Assembly (NCBI GenBank): GCA_022567295.1
Contig: JADFHE010000010.1
Location: forward strand, 35,285 to 78,248
Origin: Pseudomonadota bacterium
GTDB lineage: Bacteria > Pseudomonadota > Gammaproteobacteria > Steroidobacterales > Woeseiaceae
Direction of reading: 5' to 3'
Length of the DNA: 42,964 bases
Shown: piece by piece, positions 26,495 to 35,244 of the stretch
How the letters are laid out: every line of letters begins with the position of its first letter
Position numbering within the stretch: the first letter of the stretch is position 1
Position numbers and translations under genes: made by a program
The notes under the pieces: generated by a model
The model's database searches: none
Told to the model about the DNA's origin: nothing
What the model saw: the letters and a program-made list of their open reading frames with translations, nothing else

Positions 26495-27798
26495 GCCGTT
26501 TGTTGTTAACAGTGGCACTGGCATTTTCGGCTTCGCTCGCAGCAGCCGAGGCGCTGAACGCCGACGAGCAACGCATGGCGGACTGGATTGACGCACACGC
26601 CGAGGATGCAATTGCCCTGCTTGAGGAAACCGTGAACATTCCGAGTGGCACGATGGATACGGAAGGAGTGCGTGCGGTCGGTCGTGTGATGCAACGCGAG
26701 CTTGATGCGGTCGGCTTGCAGACCGAGTGGGTAGACATGCCCGCCGATATGAACCGGGCAGGGCATCTTTTCGGTCGCAAAGATGGGCTGGGCAAAAAAA
26801 TACTATTGATCGGTCACCTCGATACCGTTTTCGAAGCTGACGACGGCAGCAAGCCGTTTGTGCGCAACGGCGACATCGCGACCGGTCATGGCATATACGA
26901 CATGAAGGCCGGTAACGCCATCATTGTCTACGCGTTGCGGGCGTTGTACGAGGTTGGCGCACTAATCGATATTCCGGTCGTCGTCACGTTTACAGGCGAC
27001 GAAGAGAAGTCAGGGCGGCCATTGTCTATGTCGAGAAAGGATCTGATTGAAGCCGGACAGTGGGCTGACATCGCCCTCGGGTTCGAGGAGGCGATGACCT
27101 TCGACGGCATGGATTGGGCAACCGTGACGCGGCGCAGCTCGAGCCGGTGGATTCTGACAGTGGAAGGCAAGCAGTCGCACTCATCGAACATTTTCAACGA
27201 CGAGACCGGCGCCGGGGCGATATTTGAGGCGGCGCGCATACTCAACGCGTTTTACGACGAGGTGCGTGGCGAGGAACACCTGACATTTAATGCCGGCAAC
27301 ATTCAGGGTGGCACTGAAGTTAATTATGATTCTGCCCGGAATCGTGGCACTGCGTTCGGCAAGACGAATGTCGTGCCGCGGAAAGTGATCGTCAACGGTG
27401 GCATACGCACAATTTCTCAAGACCAACTGGACCGGGCTCGTGCTGCAATGCGAGCGATCGTTGCCACCCATCACCCGCACACGAGCGCGACGATAGAATT
27501 CCGGGAAGGCTACCCGCCCATGTCGCCGACGGCAGGAAACATTGCGTTGCAGCAGGAACTGTCCGACATCAATGTGGCGCTGGGTCGCGATCCCATGCCG
27601 CAGCTGGACCCGTCAAAACGCGGCGCGGCCGATATCTCTTTTGTAGCACCTTACACAGATGCCTTAGCCGGACTGGGAGGTATTGGCGGCGGCGGCCACA
27701 CGCCTGATGAATATCTGCAACTATCGTCGTTGCCGCTGGCTATCAAACGAGCGGCGATTCTGATCTATCGACTGAGCAAGCAGGAAAAGACTGACTGA
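26491..27798 (+). CDS. Secreted M20-family zinc peptidase (glutamate carboxypeptidase-like)
   Basis: This 435-residue M20 metallopeptidase has an N-terminal signal peptide (LLLTVALAFSASLAAAEA, cleavage near AAA-EA). Zinc ligands can be placed at GHLDTVF (His, then catalytic Asp), GIYDMKAGN (bridging Asp), TGDEEKSG (catalytic Glu and ligand Glu) and GGGGHTPDEYL (last His). The dimerisation domain sits between about 205 and 320. It resembles the carboxypeptidase G2/glutamate carboxypeptidase branch, which removes C-terminal Glu from peptides or folates. Start GTG at 26491 overlaps the symporter stop, so the two are coupled and may work together: cleavage in the periplasm, then import. Confidence 0.88.
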   Translation: MSRLLLTVALAFSASLAAAEALNADEQRMADWIDAHAEDAIALLEETVNIPSGTMDTEGVRAVGRVMQRELDAVGLQTEWVDMPADMNRAGHLFGRKDGLGKKILLIGHLDTVFEADDGSKPFVRNGDIATGHGIYDMKAGNAIIVYALRALYEVGALIDIPVVVTFTGDEEKSGRPLSMSRKDLIEAGQWADIALGFEEAMTFDGMDWATVTRRSSSRWILTVEGKQSHSSNIFNDETGAGAIFEAARILNAFYDEVRGEEHLTFNAGNIQGGTEVNYDSARNRGTAFGKTNVVPRKVIVNGGIRTISQDQLDRARAAMRAIVATHHPHTSATIEFREGYPPMSPTAGNIALQQELSDINVALGRDPMPQLDPSKRGAADISFVAPYTDALAGLGGIGGGGHTPDEYLQLSSLPLAIKRAAILIYRLSKQEKTD

Positions 27799-27800
27799 AA

Positions 27801-28694
27801 ATGCAAAGCGAAGAACGTCATGATGCTCATGAGGCAAACGAGAGAAATCTGAGGTGTGTCATGATTGCTCTCGTATTGACGGGCATCTTCATGATCGTCG
27901 AAGTCATTGGCGGAATTATTTCTGGTTCTCTTGCCCTGCTCGCCGACGCGGGGCACATGCTCACCGACACAATGGCGCTGGCACTTGCTGCGATGGCGTT
28001 TCAGGTATGCAAGCGGCCGCCCGATGGAAAACTTACGTTTGGTTACCAGCGTTTCCAGATACTGGCAGCGTTCGTTAATGGACTCAGCCTGCTGCTTGTT
28101 GTCGGTTGGATTTTGTTTGAGGCTGTTAGTCGTTTTTTTGAACCGAAAGAGATACTCGGTGAGACGATGCTGGTGGTCGCGGTCGCTGGTCTGATAGTGA
28201 ACCTGATTTCGTTCGGAGTTCTGCATTCCGGCGATCAGGACAATCTCAATATTCGAGGTGCTGCTCTGCATGTTGCAGGCGATTTGTTGGGATCCGTTGC
28301 GGCTATTGTCGCCGCAATCGTTATTATTACTACAGGCTGGAATTTAATCGATCCTATATTGTCCATCGCCGTTGCTGCGTTGATACTCAAGAGTGCCTGG
28401 AAATTGGTAAAACGCAGTGCTCACGTTTTGCTCGAAGGCGCGCCCGAATGGTTGAACGTGCAGGCGATGCAGGACCGCATTGTCGCAAGTGTGCCCGGCG
28501 TGGGCGAGATTCATCACGTTCACATCTGGGGGCTGACACCGCAACAATTAATGCTCACCATGCATATGTCGATGTCCTCCGGCGCGGGCAGTCAGTCCAA
28601 CGTCATACGCGATGTAAAAAGGTTCCTGCAGGATGAATACGGAATTGGTCACGCGACGATCGAAGTGGATGTCGACGGCTGTTCAGACAATTAG
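27801..28694 (+). CDS. Cation diffusion facilitator, zinc efflux type (CzcD/ZitB-like)
   Basis: This 297-residue CDF transporter exports Zn(II) (possibly Cd or Co) from the cytoplasm in exchange for protons. Six transmembrane helices are followed by a C-terminal cytoplasmic domain from about 215. The transport-site residues are in ADAGHMLTDTMAL (helix 2, HxxxD) and ALHVAGDLLGS (helix 5, HxxxD), the zinc-selective pattern. The N-terminus has extra His/Glu (ERHDAHEANER). It lies 2 bp after the peptidase gene, so the expression may be shared although the functions differ. Its stop overlaps the convergent hpt stop by 4 bp. Confidence 0.9.
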   Translation: MQSEERHDAHEANERNLRCVMIALVLTGIFMIVEVIGGIISGSLALLADAGHMLTDTMALALAAMAFQVCKRPPDGKLTFGYQRFQILAAFVNGLSLLLVVGWILFEAVSRFFEPKEILGETMLVVAVAGLIVNLISFGVLHSGDQDNLNIRGAALHVAGDLLGSVAAIVAAIVIITTGWNLIDPILSIAVAALILKSAWKLVKRSAHVLLEGAPEWLNVQAMQDRIVASVPGVGEIHHVHIWGLTPQQLMLTMHMSMSSGAGSQSNVIRDVKRFLQDEYGIGHATIEVDVDGCSDN

Positions 28695-29221
28695 CGATCA
28701 GTCGGGTCGATGATGCCAATGTAGGGCAGGGTGCGATTCTGCTCGGCAAAGTCGAGCCCGTAACCGACGACCCATTCGTTGCCAATATCAAAACCCAGGT
28801 AGTCGATAGTGACGTCGACCTTGGCGCTGTCTGCCTTGCGGACCAGCACTGCCGTTTTCACCGAGGCTGGCCGGTGCGATTTCATTATTCCGATCAGATA
28901 TTTAAGTGTATGACCCGTATCGACAATATCTTCGACTATCAGTACGTCCTTGCCCTCGATATTGCCGCGTACGTCCATCACAAGACGCACAGCGCCACTC
29001 GGCGCGCTGCTGTCGCCATAACTCGAAACGGCAATAAACTCGATAGTGCGAGGAATGCTGAGGTTTCTCGACAGGTCGGCCAGAAAGATGAACGATCCTT
29101 TGAGAACGCCGACCATGACGAGGTCTCCGGTGTCGCTGTAATCGGCAGAAATCTTCTGGGCCAGCTCAGTGACGCGTTTCTGAATATCGTCTTCGGAGAT
29201 CAGTACTTCGGGGGCATGCAT
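28691..29221 (-). CDS. hpt: Hypoxanthine phosphoribosyltransferase
   Basis: This 176-residue purine salvage enzyme converts hypoxanthine and guanine to IMP and GMP with PRPP. The PRPP-binding motif VLIVEDIVDTGHTL is intact. The flexible-loop segment (AVSSYGDSSAPSG) and the C-terminal LDFAEQNRTLPYIG are also typical. ATG at 29221 (MHAPEVLISED) is preferred; a GTG nine bases upstream is in frame. It is divergent from a deoxynucleoside kinase gene across 45 bp, making a small salvage pair. Confidence 0.92.
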   Translation of the reverse strand: MHAPEVLISEDDIQKRVTELAQKISADYSDTGDLVMVGVLKGSFIFLADLSRNLSIPRTIEFIAVSSYGDSSAPSGAVRLVMDVRGNIEGKDVLIVEDIVDTGHTLKYLIGIMKSHRPASVKTAVLVRKADSAKVDVTIDYLGFDIGNEWVVGYGLDFAEQNRTLPYIGIIDPTDR

Positions 29222-29266
29222 AGTCACCACTCAATCATAGCAGCAATGCGGTAAGGTACGGTTGCA

Positions 29267-29902
29267 ATGAAAAAGACTATCGCAATAGCTGGCAATATGG
29301 GTTCGGGCAAGTCGACACTCGTCGAATTTTTACACCGCACCTACGATGTCTGTCCGTTTTATGAACCCAATGATGAGAATCCTTATCTCGCAGATTTCTA
29401 CAAGGACATGAAGCGCTGGGCGTTTCAGTCGCAGCTCTATTTCCTGAGCAGTAAATTTCGATTGCATCAGGAGTTGGACAGGCAACCGGGCGTCGTAGCT
29501 CTGGACCGGACAATTTTCGAAGATGCAGAGATCTTCGCAACGGCTTTGCATCAAATGCGAAAAATTTCCAAACGCGACTGGGAAACCTATCAAGGTTTCT
29601 ATCACGCGATTCTCGACGCGATTCGTCCACCAGACCTGATGATCTATCTACGCTGTTCAATGCGTACGTTGCGCCATAGGATCAGACTTCGTGGTCGCAA
29701 AATGGAGCAGGACATTCCTCTGGCCTACCTGAAACGGCTTGATCGCAATTACGAGAGCTGGATCGCGTCCTACGACATGGGCGAAGTGCTGGTTCTCGAA
29801 ACCGATAAGCTCGATTACATCCATGACCTCGTTCATAGGCTGGATGTGATGGAGCGAATCGAGGCCGTACTACCCGCAGAAATCGGTCGGCCGCCCTGCT
29901 AG
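29267..29902 (+). CDS. Deoxynucleoside kinase (dCK/dGK family)
   Basis: This 211-residue kinase has a Walker A motif GNMGSGKST (about 9-17), the substrate-site segment FYEPNDENPYLADFY, the catalytic ALDRTIFEDAEIF (DRS-like motif) and a lid region RLRGRKMEQ. Members phosphorylate deoxyadenosine, deoxyguanosine or deoxycytidine. The Asn and Asp after the FYEP motif suggest purine deoxynucleosides, but this is not certain. Genes of this family are found next to folK/panB in some Gammaproteobacteria; here the partner is hpt. ATG at 29267 has AAGGT upstream. Confidence 0.88.
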   Translation: MKKTIAIAGNMGSGKSTLVEFLHRTYDVCPFYEPNDENPYLADFYKDMKRWAFQSQLYFLSSKFRLHQELDRQPGVVALDRTIFEDAEIFATALHQMRKISKRDWETYQGFYHAILDAIRPPDLMIYLRCSMRTLRHRIRLRGRKMEQDIPLAYLKRLDRNYESWIASYDMGEVLVLETDKLDYIHDLVHRLDVMERIEAVLPAEIGRPPC

Positions 29903-29952
29903 CTCGCGCGCTGATTGTAAAATCCGAGCAATTCCCTATTGCGTATAGTAAT

Positions 29953-29971
29953 GCGAATCATTATCATTCGC
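29953..29971. promoter_or_regulatory. Fur box ahead of feoAB
   Basis: GCGAAT, CATTATC, ATTCGC make a 19-bp imperfect palindrome with six-base arms, in line with the GATAATGATAATCATTATC consensus (CATTATC at its centre is exact). It lies 34 bp before the feoA start, just after a possible -10 TATAGT (29944-29949), so Fur-Fe(II) would block transcription. Confidence 0.8.
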
Positions 29972-30004
29972 GTATCGCAGGGAAATTGCTCGGAAAAAAA
30001 ACTA

Positions 30005-30256
30005 ATGGAAATAAACGGTTATACGCTCGCGACGCTGAAACAGGGCCAGAAAGGCGTCATCAGGTCGGTCGATGCGAGCGACCCGCAGGTACAACGCCTC
30101 ATGGTGTTGGGTCTGGTAGAGGGCGCGGAAATCGTGCATGCCGGTTCTGCGATTGGTGGCGACCCGATTGAATTCCGCCTGTTTGGCAATGGTATTTCCC
30201 TGCGCCAGGAGCACGCCAGATTTTTCGAGGTTACACCCATAGTGGCTGGTGGCTAA
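30005..30256 (+). CDS. feoA: Ferrous iron transport protein A
   Basis: This 83-residue SH3-like cytosolic protein helps FeoB to import Fe(II). The start is ATG 30005 (MEINGYTLATLKQGQKGVI); an upstream in-frame TTG at 29939 would run across the Fur box and is rejected. The family pattern L-GLVEGAEIVHAG and the C-terminal FGNGISLRQEHARFFEV are clear. The gene overlaps feoB by 8 bp. No feoC was found downstream of feoB. Regulation by Fur is supported by the box at 29953-29971. Confidence 0.92.
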   Translation: MEINGYTLATLKQGQKGVIRSVDASDPQVQRLMVLGLVEGAEIVHAGSAIGGDPIEFRLFGNGISLRQEHARFFEVTPIVAGG

Positions 30257-32438
30257 ACCCTCTGAAATTCGTGTTTCTGCCCATCAGATAACTGTACGCC
30301 ACCGCGTAGAGTCGAGTATTGCTGTTGTCGGTAATCCTAATTCCGGCAAGAGCACGCTGTTCAATCGACTGACCGGCCTCAGACAGCGAATAGGCAATTA
30401 TCCCGGTGTGACTGTCGAGCGCCACACTGGCACGCTCAAATTTGATGGTACACAGACTGAGCTGGTTGATCTTCCCGGAACACATTCGTTGAGCGCTCAT
30501 TCGCTCGAAGAGCAGATCGTTGTAGACGTGATCCTGGGACGCATGGGAAGATTAAATACGCTCGACGGTATTCTCGCCGTCCTCGATGCAACCAATCTTT
30601 ACCAGGGCCTGTTCCTGTTGCAGCAACTGGTTGATCTTGAAGTACCGTTGGTTGTCGCGCTGACGATGACAGATGCTGCGACACAGACTGGCATCGAAAT
30701 TGATACCGAAGTCCTCAGCGAGTTGCTCGGCGGCGTCACAATTTGCAGCGTGGTTGCGACGACGGGCGCGGGCATGGACAAGTTGCGTCTGGCGATTTCA
30801 GAGCTTCCGGATACCTCACCGCCACGAAGAATATCGGTTTGGCCTGCACTCACCGCGGCGGCTGAAAAGCTCAAATCCGTTACTCAAGACATGTTGCGAT
30901 TGCCGGAGTGTGAGCGGCTGTTGGTCGATGGCATCACCGAGCGCAACCAGTCGATCGCGTCCGAACTCAGTGGTGATGCTGTTGCGCTATTGAAAACTTT
31001 GCGCCGGGAATTATTCGCGTCGCGACCCCCTGTTGCGGTCGAGGCGCAAGTCCGTTACGACTGGGTACGCGAATCGTTGAAAACGGTGCAACACTCCACC
31101 CCACCATTTTATACGTGGCGCACGCATGTAACCGATTTTCTGAATCAGCCAGTGGCGGGCACGGTCGGTTTGTTCGTCGTTATGGCGGTGGTATTTCAAG
31201 CCGTATTTGCCTGGGCGACGCCGCTTATGGAGTTCATTGATGCAGCAACAGCGACGCTGGGTGCTCGTGTTGCTGCGTTGCTCGGTGATGGCGCGTTCTC
31301 GAGCCTGATCGCGGACGGTGTTATTGCGGGCGTTGGAAGCGTGATTATCTTCTTGCCACAAATACTGATTCTGTTCCTGTTCATTATTATGCTGGAGGAC
31401 TCGGGCTATCTGGCCCGAGCTGCCTACCTGATGGACAGGACGATGCGCTCGGTCGGTTTGTCAGGCCAGTCGATCATTCCGATGATTTCGAGTTTCGCGT
31501 GTGCGGTGCCCGGCATCATGGCAACACGCGTGATTCCCAGTCGTCGGGACAGGATAGCGACGATCATGGCAGCGCCGTTTATGACTTGTTCCGCGCGCTT
31601 GCCCGTATACGCGTTATTGATTGCAGCATTCGTGCCGGCCGAACGTATTGGCTTCATGAACTTGCAGGGCCTGGTGTTACTTGGCCTGTACATGTTCGGC
31701 ATTGTCATGGGTATTCTGACGGCGCTGTTAATGCGCAAGACGGCGCTACGCGGTCCGAAACCACCGTTTGCATTGATGTTGCCGGAATTTCGCCGGCCGA
31801 ATATTCAGACGGTAGCCATCCAGCTACTTGGGCGAGTGAAAATCTTCTTGTATCGCGCCGGTACAGTTATTTTTACAGTCGCTGTCATGGTTTGGGCGCT
31901 GGCGTACTTCCCTCGCTCGGAGATCATAAGGTCAGGCGCAGAGCAGCAACACGAAATTATTGCGGCCACCCTGACGGGTGAAGCACTGGCAAGCGAGGAT
32001 CAGCGCATCGATAACATCGCAGCGGCGGCGCAGCTAGAGCAGAGTTGGCTTGGGCGGGCAGGAAAGTCAATTGAACCGCTGTTCAAGCCGCTGGGTTGGG
32101 ATTGGCGCGTGTCGGCAGCAGTCATCGCCGGATTTCCAGCGCGCGAAGTGGTCATTGCCGTTCTGGGTACCGTGTACGCCGTCGGCGATCAAGCAGACGA
32201 GAGAACGCTGAGTGGCCGGCTCAAGGCATCGAAGTGGCCCGATGGCCGTCCGGTTTTCACGCTACCGATGGTTATCGGGTTGTTGATTTTTTACGCGTGT
32301 TGCCTGCAATGTGCCGCGACTCTCGCTGTGATTCGACGCGAAACAAATTCCTGGCGATGGCCCGTCTTCGCGTGGGTCTATATGACGGCCATAGGTTACG
32401 TTGGAGCGTTGCTGGCCTTTCAGTTGGGCAGCGCCTGA
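30249..32438 (+). CDS. feoB: Ferrous iron transport protein B
   Basis: This 729-residue inner-membrane Fe(II) transporter has an N-terminal G domain and two Gate/NFeoB-type membrane halves. G1 is GNPNSGKST (28-36) and G3 is DLPG (74-77). G4, normally NxxD, reads TMTD at 139-142. The helical GDI-like region follows, then the gate motifs SFACAVPGIMATRVI and GFPAREVVIAVLGTVYAV, and CCLQCAATLAVIRRET near the C-terminus. Start GTG 30249 overlaps feoA by 8 bp. No C-terminal FeoC-like domain is fused. The Asn to Thr change in G4 is unusual and may alter guanine specificity or affinity. Confidence 0.93.
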   Translation: MAKPSEIRVSAHQITVRHRVESSIAVVGNPNSGKSTLFNRLTGLRQRIGNYPGVTVERHTGTLKFDGTQTELVDLPGTHSLSAHSLEEQIVVDVILGRMGRLNTLDGILAVLDATNLYQGLFLLQQLVDLEVPLVVALTMTDAATQTGIEIDTEVLSELLGGVTICSVVATTGAGMDKLRLAISELPDTSPPRRISVWPALTAAAEKLKSVTQDMLRLPECERLLVDGITERNQSIASELSGDAVALLKTLRRELFASRPPVAVEAQVRYDWVRESLKTVQHSTPPFYTWRTHVTDFLNQPVAGTVGLFVVMAVVFQAVFAWATPLMEFIDAATATLGARVAALLGDGAFSSLIADGVIAGVGSVIIFLPQILILFLFIIMLEDSGYLARAAYLMDRTMRSVGLSGQSIIPMISSFACAVPGIMATRVIPSRRDRIATIMAAPFMTCSARLPVYALLIAAFVPAERIGFMNLQGLVLLGLYMFGIVMGILTALLMRKTALRGPKPPFALMLPEFRRPNIQTVAIQLLGRVKIFLYRAGTVIFTVAVMVWALAYFPRSEIIRSGAEQQHEIIAATLTGEALASEDQRIDNIAAAAQLEQSWLGRAGKSIEPLFKPLGWDWRVSAAVIAGFPAREVVIAVLGTVYAVGDQADERTLSGRLKASKWPDGRPVFTLPMVIGLLIFYACCLQCAATLAVIRRETNSWRWPVFAWVYMTAIGYVGALLAFQLGSA

Positions 32439-32444
32439 ACGAAG

Positions 32445-33608
32445 CTACAGGTCGCAGAGTTTTTCAGCTGCGGCCTCAAGCGTCGCGTCGTCCTTGGCGA
32501 AGCAAAACCGCAGGCGTGTGCCCGTGAACGGCTGTTCACAGAAAACGCTCAGTGGAATCGATGCGATGCCGTTATCGCGGGTCCATCGTATTGCCAGGTC
32601 CTTATCGATTTCGCTACTTATCTCGGCATAGTTGAGTATCTGAAAAAACGTACTGTGCGCAGGCTGCAGATTGAAACGTGAATCCTTTAACAGGCCGCAA
32701 AAAAAATCGCGTTTCCGTTGATAAAATACCGGCAGCTCTTCATAAAATTCAGGATTGCTCACAAGAAAGTCCGCTATGCCATGCTGCACAGGGGTGCTGA
32801 TCGAAAATGTTGTGAACTGGTGAACCTTCCTGAATTCCGCAGAAAGATAATTCGGTGCGATACAGTAGCCGACTTTCCACCCTGTGGCATGAAAGGTCTT
32901 GCCGAACGATGATATAACCAGGGTCCGCTCCCATAGTTCATCGTGAGCCAAGAGGCTGCAGTGCGGCTCGCCATCGAACACAATGTGCTCGTACACCTCG
33001 TCTGAAAGCAGGTAGCAATCGGTGCTACGAACAATCTCGGCAAGTTTGTCAAGATCAGCATCCTGAAGAATCGCGCCGGTAGGATTGTGCGGAAAATTGA
33101 GAACGATTAGACGCGTCTTGCCACTGATCGTGTCCGCCAACTGTTGCCAGTCGATCGCGAAATCGAAGCCGGATTTATCGACTGTCAATGGAATGTGCCG
33201 AGTGACTCCGCCCGCTAGCGAAATGGCTGGCTCATAGGAGTCATAGGCGGGATCGAACACGATGACTTCGTCACCTGCGCGTACGATGGCCTGGATAGCG
33301 CTAAACAGGCCTTCGGTTGCGCCACAGCAAATAGTAATTTCATGGTCAGCGTCGACGATTCGCCCTTGCAGGCGCGTGGTTTTTTCAGCGAGAGCGACCC
33401 TGAGCCCAGGTACACCGGTCATCGGCGCATATTGATTGGCGCCGTTGTTGAGGTGGTGCCAGATACGGCTAAGGAGTTCGTCAGGAGGGTCAAAACTCGG
33501 AAATCCTTGCGACAGGTTGATAGCGTCCGTATCGGCAGCCAATTGACTCATGATTGTGAAGATCGTCGTGCCGACATCGGGCAGCTTGCTGGTGATCGAG
33601 CGATTCAT
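32445..33608 (-). CDS. PLP-dependent class I/II aminotransferase, methionine aminotransferase (YbdL)-like
   Basis: This 387-residue fold-type I aminotransferase has the PLP lysine in VISSFGKTFHATGWKVGY, the NFPHNPTGA loop, and the DEVYEHIVFD segment that holds the cofactor ring. The N-terminal INLSQGFPSFDPPDEL and overall sequence fit the YbdL/kynurenine aminotransferase branch, which acts on methionine, phenylalanine or glutamine with keto acids. Length is normal. It is convergent with feoB (6 bp gap between stops) and separated by 166 bp from the upstream GFA gene, so it may have its own promoter. Confidence 0.87.
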   Translation of the reverse strand: MNRSITSKLPDVGTTIFTIMSQLAADTDAINLSQGFPSFDPPDELLSRIWHHLNNGANQYAPMTGVPGLRVALAEKTTRLQGRIVDADHEITICCGATEGLFSAIQAIVRAGDEVIVFDPAYDSYEPAISLAGGVTRHIPLTVDKSGFDFAIDWQQLADTISGKTRLIVLNFPHNPTGAILQDADLDKLAEIVRSTDCYLLSDEVYEHIVFDGEPHCSLLAHDELWERTLVISSFGKTFHATGWKVGYCIAPNYLSAEFRKVHQFTTFSISTPVQHGIADFLVSNPEFYEELPVFYQRKRDFFCGLLKDSRFNLQPAHSTFFQILNYAEISSEIDKDLAIRWTRDNGIASIPLSVFCEQPFTGTRLRFCFAKDDATLEAAAEKLCDL

Positions 33609-33774
33609 CTTGTAAAGACGTATGGAATGGGCGCAGGCGAGGAAGACGACTGTTCCAGCGTGCCCGGCAAGGGAACGGCGTTATTCGCGCAAGACGTGAT
33701 GCAGCAGATTGTCAGGAGCAGGGAACAAATTCGAGCCATGCCGCGAATTTTATCGCGTTAGCGAGTCGGTGTCT

Positions 33775-34173
33775 TCAGGTTGGCTCAGTATCGTATTGAG
33801 GAAGGTTGTCGATGATCTCGTGCCACGGCGCTTTGGAACCCGCGTAAATATGATATCCGGGAGGGAGGGCCGGGTCGCCATCGACTGTGCCCATACACAA
33901 GTACAGGTCATCGGGTTCTCCCTCGATCGCCACGAGGATATTCGAACCACACTCAGCACAGAATACTCGTTCGTGGTCTGCCGATGATGCGTATATCTTC
34001 AAATTAGTTGCGCCGCTGACATAACGAAAGCTGTCCTTGGCAACGCCAGCGAAAGTGGCGAACGCGGCCCCATGAAGGCGGCGGCATTGCGAACAGTGAC
34101 AGTGGCTGAAGTCGGAAATTTCCCCGTCAACCTCGTAGCGGATAAGGCCGCACTCACAGTGTCCTGTAATCAT
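33775..34173 (-). CDS. GFA/CENP-V family zinc protein (copy 1)
   Basis: This 132-residue protein has the GFA zinc-binding set: GHCECGLIRYEV (CxC), SHCHCSQCRRLHGAAF (CHCxxC) and FCAECGSNI (CxxC). The fold was named after glutathione-dependent formaldehyde-activating enzyme, but most members have no proven activity, so function is uncertain. Start ATG 34173 (MITGHCECG) follows the membrane protein gene by 16 bp, so the two likely form an operon. It is clearly related to the copy at 35245-35652. Confidence 0.85.
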   Translation of the reverse strand: MITGHCECGLIRYEVDGEISDFSHCHCSQCRRLHGAAFATFAGVAKDSFRYVSGATNLKIYASSADHERVFCAECGSNILVAIEGEPDDLYLCMGTVDGDPALPPGYHIYAGSKAPWHEIIDNLPQYDTEPT

Positions 34174-34189
34174 TTTTTCGTCTCCATTG

Positions 34190-35035
34190 TCACGCTGCGA
34201 TGGCCGCATCGTGAATCTCGTCGCGCCATTCGTTGATGTTCATCTCGATTGCCGCGAAGCCACCGATCCAGACCAGTTCGTCCCACAAGTACAACCAGTG
34301 TGACAGGCTGGCCCAATACACCCCGAAGGCAATCAGTGCTGAATACAAGAATATCTTCAGCGCATTGCCGCTGGAAATCAATACTCCCCTCGTCACGCCA
34401 CGGCTTTGCAGGCGCACAATAGTCTCGATTGCGATCAATATCAGCAACCAGATAATGACTTCGGCCAGATCGACCCATGCCAGCTGTCTCTCCAGATTGA
34501 GGCCAGCCAGGTCAGTGACCACAGGGTCCTCGCCCAGCCAGTAAAATTGTGACTCACCAGACAGCTCATCGCATGTGTGATCGTTGACTTCGGTGTATTC
34601 AAGATTGTAGACGTACGATACGTTGCCATCGGTCAGCTGGCACAAGTCCGATATGCCTTCTACCGCGACCGCAGGCTGCAGGTTGATGACGACAATTGCG
34701 AAGGCGTAAACGGTGTGCGCGATCAGCATGTAACCAAATATTCGCACCCCGCGAACGGTGTGTGCGAGCCACCCTTGCCAATCTTTATCATCGACGACAT
34801 AGGTTTCCAGCTCGAACATGAATAAAAGAAGGAACCAACCGGATTCGTCGATGCTGGTAGCGAACTCGCCGGTCCAGTCGAGAAAGGTCGATCCGGCATG
34901 CAAAGTATGGATCGCCCGGTTCCAGTCCTCAAAGACGTAAAAGACGAAATTGATAATCAGTAAAGCATAGACGACCCATTTGACGGTCTGCTGAATTTTG
35001 TGCCAATCGGTGCCGGTCGCCGCCAGTTCTTTCAT
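34190..35035 (-). CDS. Multi-pass membrane protein of unknown family
   Basis: This 281-residue protein has five or six hydrophobic segments (about 19-36, 66-80, 98-118, 188-205, 228-246 and 252-264). Between the third and fourth is a soluble loop of about 65 residues with two cysteines (SDLCQLTDGN and DHTCDELSG) that could form a disulphide outside the cytoplasm. An acidic stretch in the second helix (FELETYVVDD) is noticeable. I do not recognise the family. An ion channel or sensor-like protein is conceivable from the layout, but this is a guess. It is flanked by two GFA genes, one downstream on the same strand and one divergent. Confidence 0.7.
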   Translation of the reverse strand: MKELAATGTDWHKIQQTVKWVVYALLIINFVFYVFEDWNRAIHTLHAGSTFLDWTGEFATSIDESGWFLLLFMFELETYVVDDKDWQGWLAHTVRGVRIFGYMLIAHTVYAFAIVVINLQPAVAVEGISDLCQLTDGNVSYVYNLEYTEVNDHTCDELSGESQFYWLGEDPVVTDLAGLNLERQLAWVDLAEVIIWLLILIAIETIVRLQSRGVTRGVLISSGNALKIFLYSALIAFGVYWASLSHWLYLWDELVWIGGFAAIEMNINEWRDEIHDAAIAA

Positions 35036-35169
35036 GCCCGCATCATACTGATTAGGAATGGCGTGGGCTATCCATGCCTACACGCTTGGACGCTGCGGGT
35101 AATGTTTATTCCGCAGAGTTCAGGCGATGCTGTAAAATATCTGTCTGCGCTTATCGTGGTCCCGACGTG

Positions 35170-35191
35170 CATTGCAACCGTGATTGCAATG
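35170..35191. promoter_or_regulatory. Inverted repeat between divergent membrane and GFA genes
   Basis: CATTGCAA (35170-35177) and TTGCAATG (35184-35191) are perfect reverse complements with a 6-nt spacer. The site is 54 bp before the GFA copy 2 start and 135 bp before the divergent membrane-protein start, a suitable place for a shared regulator. The rest of 35036-35244 holds no gene that I can see. Confidence 0.45.
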
Positions 35192-35244
35192 ACACAAGTC
35201 GATTTATCTGCCGGCACGTTTGTTCGCTATATGAGGAAAATATC

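Noticed and set aside
29939..30004. N-terminal extension of FeoA from a TTG at 29939
   Set aside because: It would translate the Fur box; FeoA homologues start at the ATG at 30005.
33342..33761. Plus-strand open frame over the aminotransferase start and the 166-bp gap
   Set aside because: Most of it lies antisense to the aminotransferase; no motif or ribosome site supports it.
35074..35244. Upstream extension of GFA copy 2
   Set aside because: No ribosome site, no similarity to copy 1, and it covers the inverted repeat; GTG 35245 with GAGGA is better.
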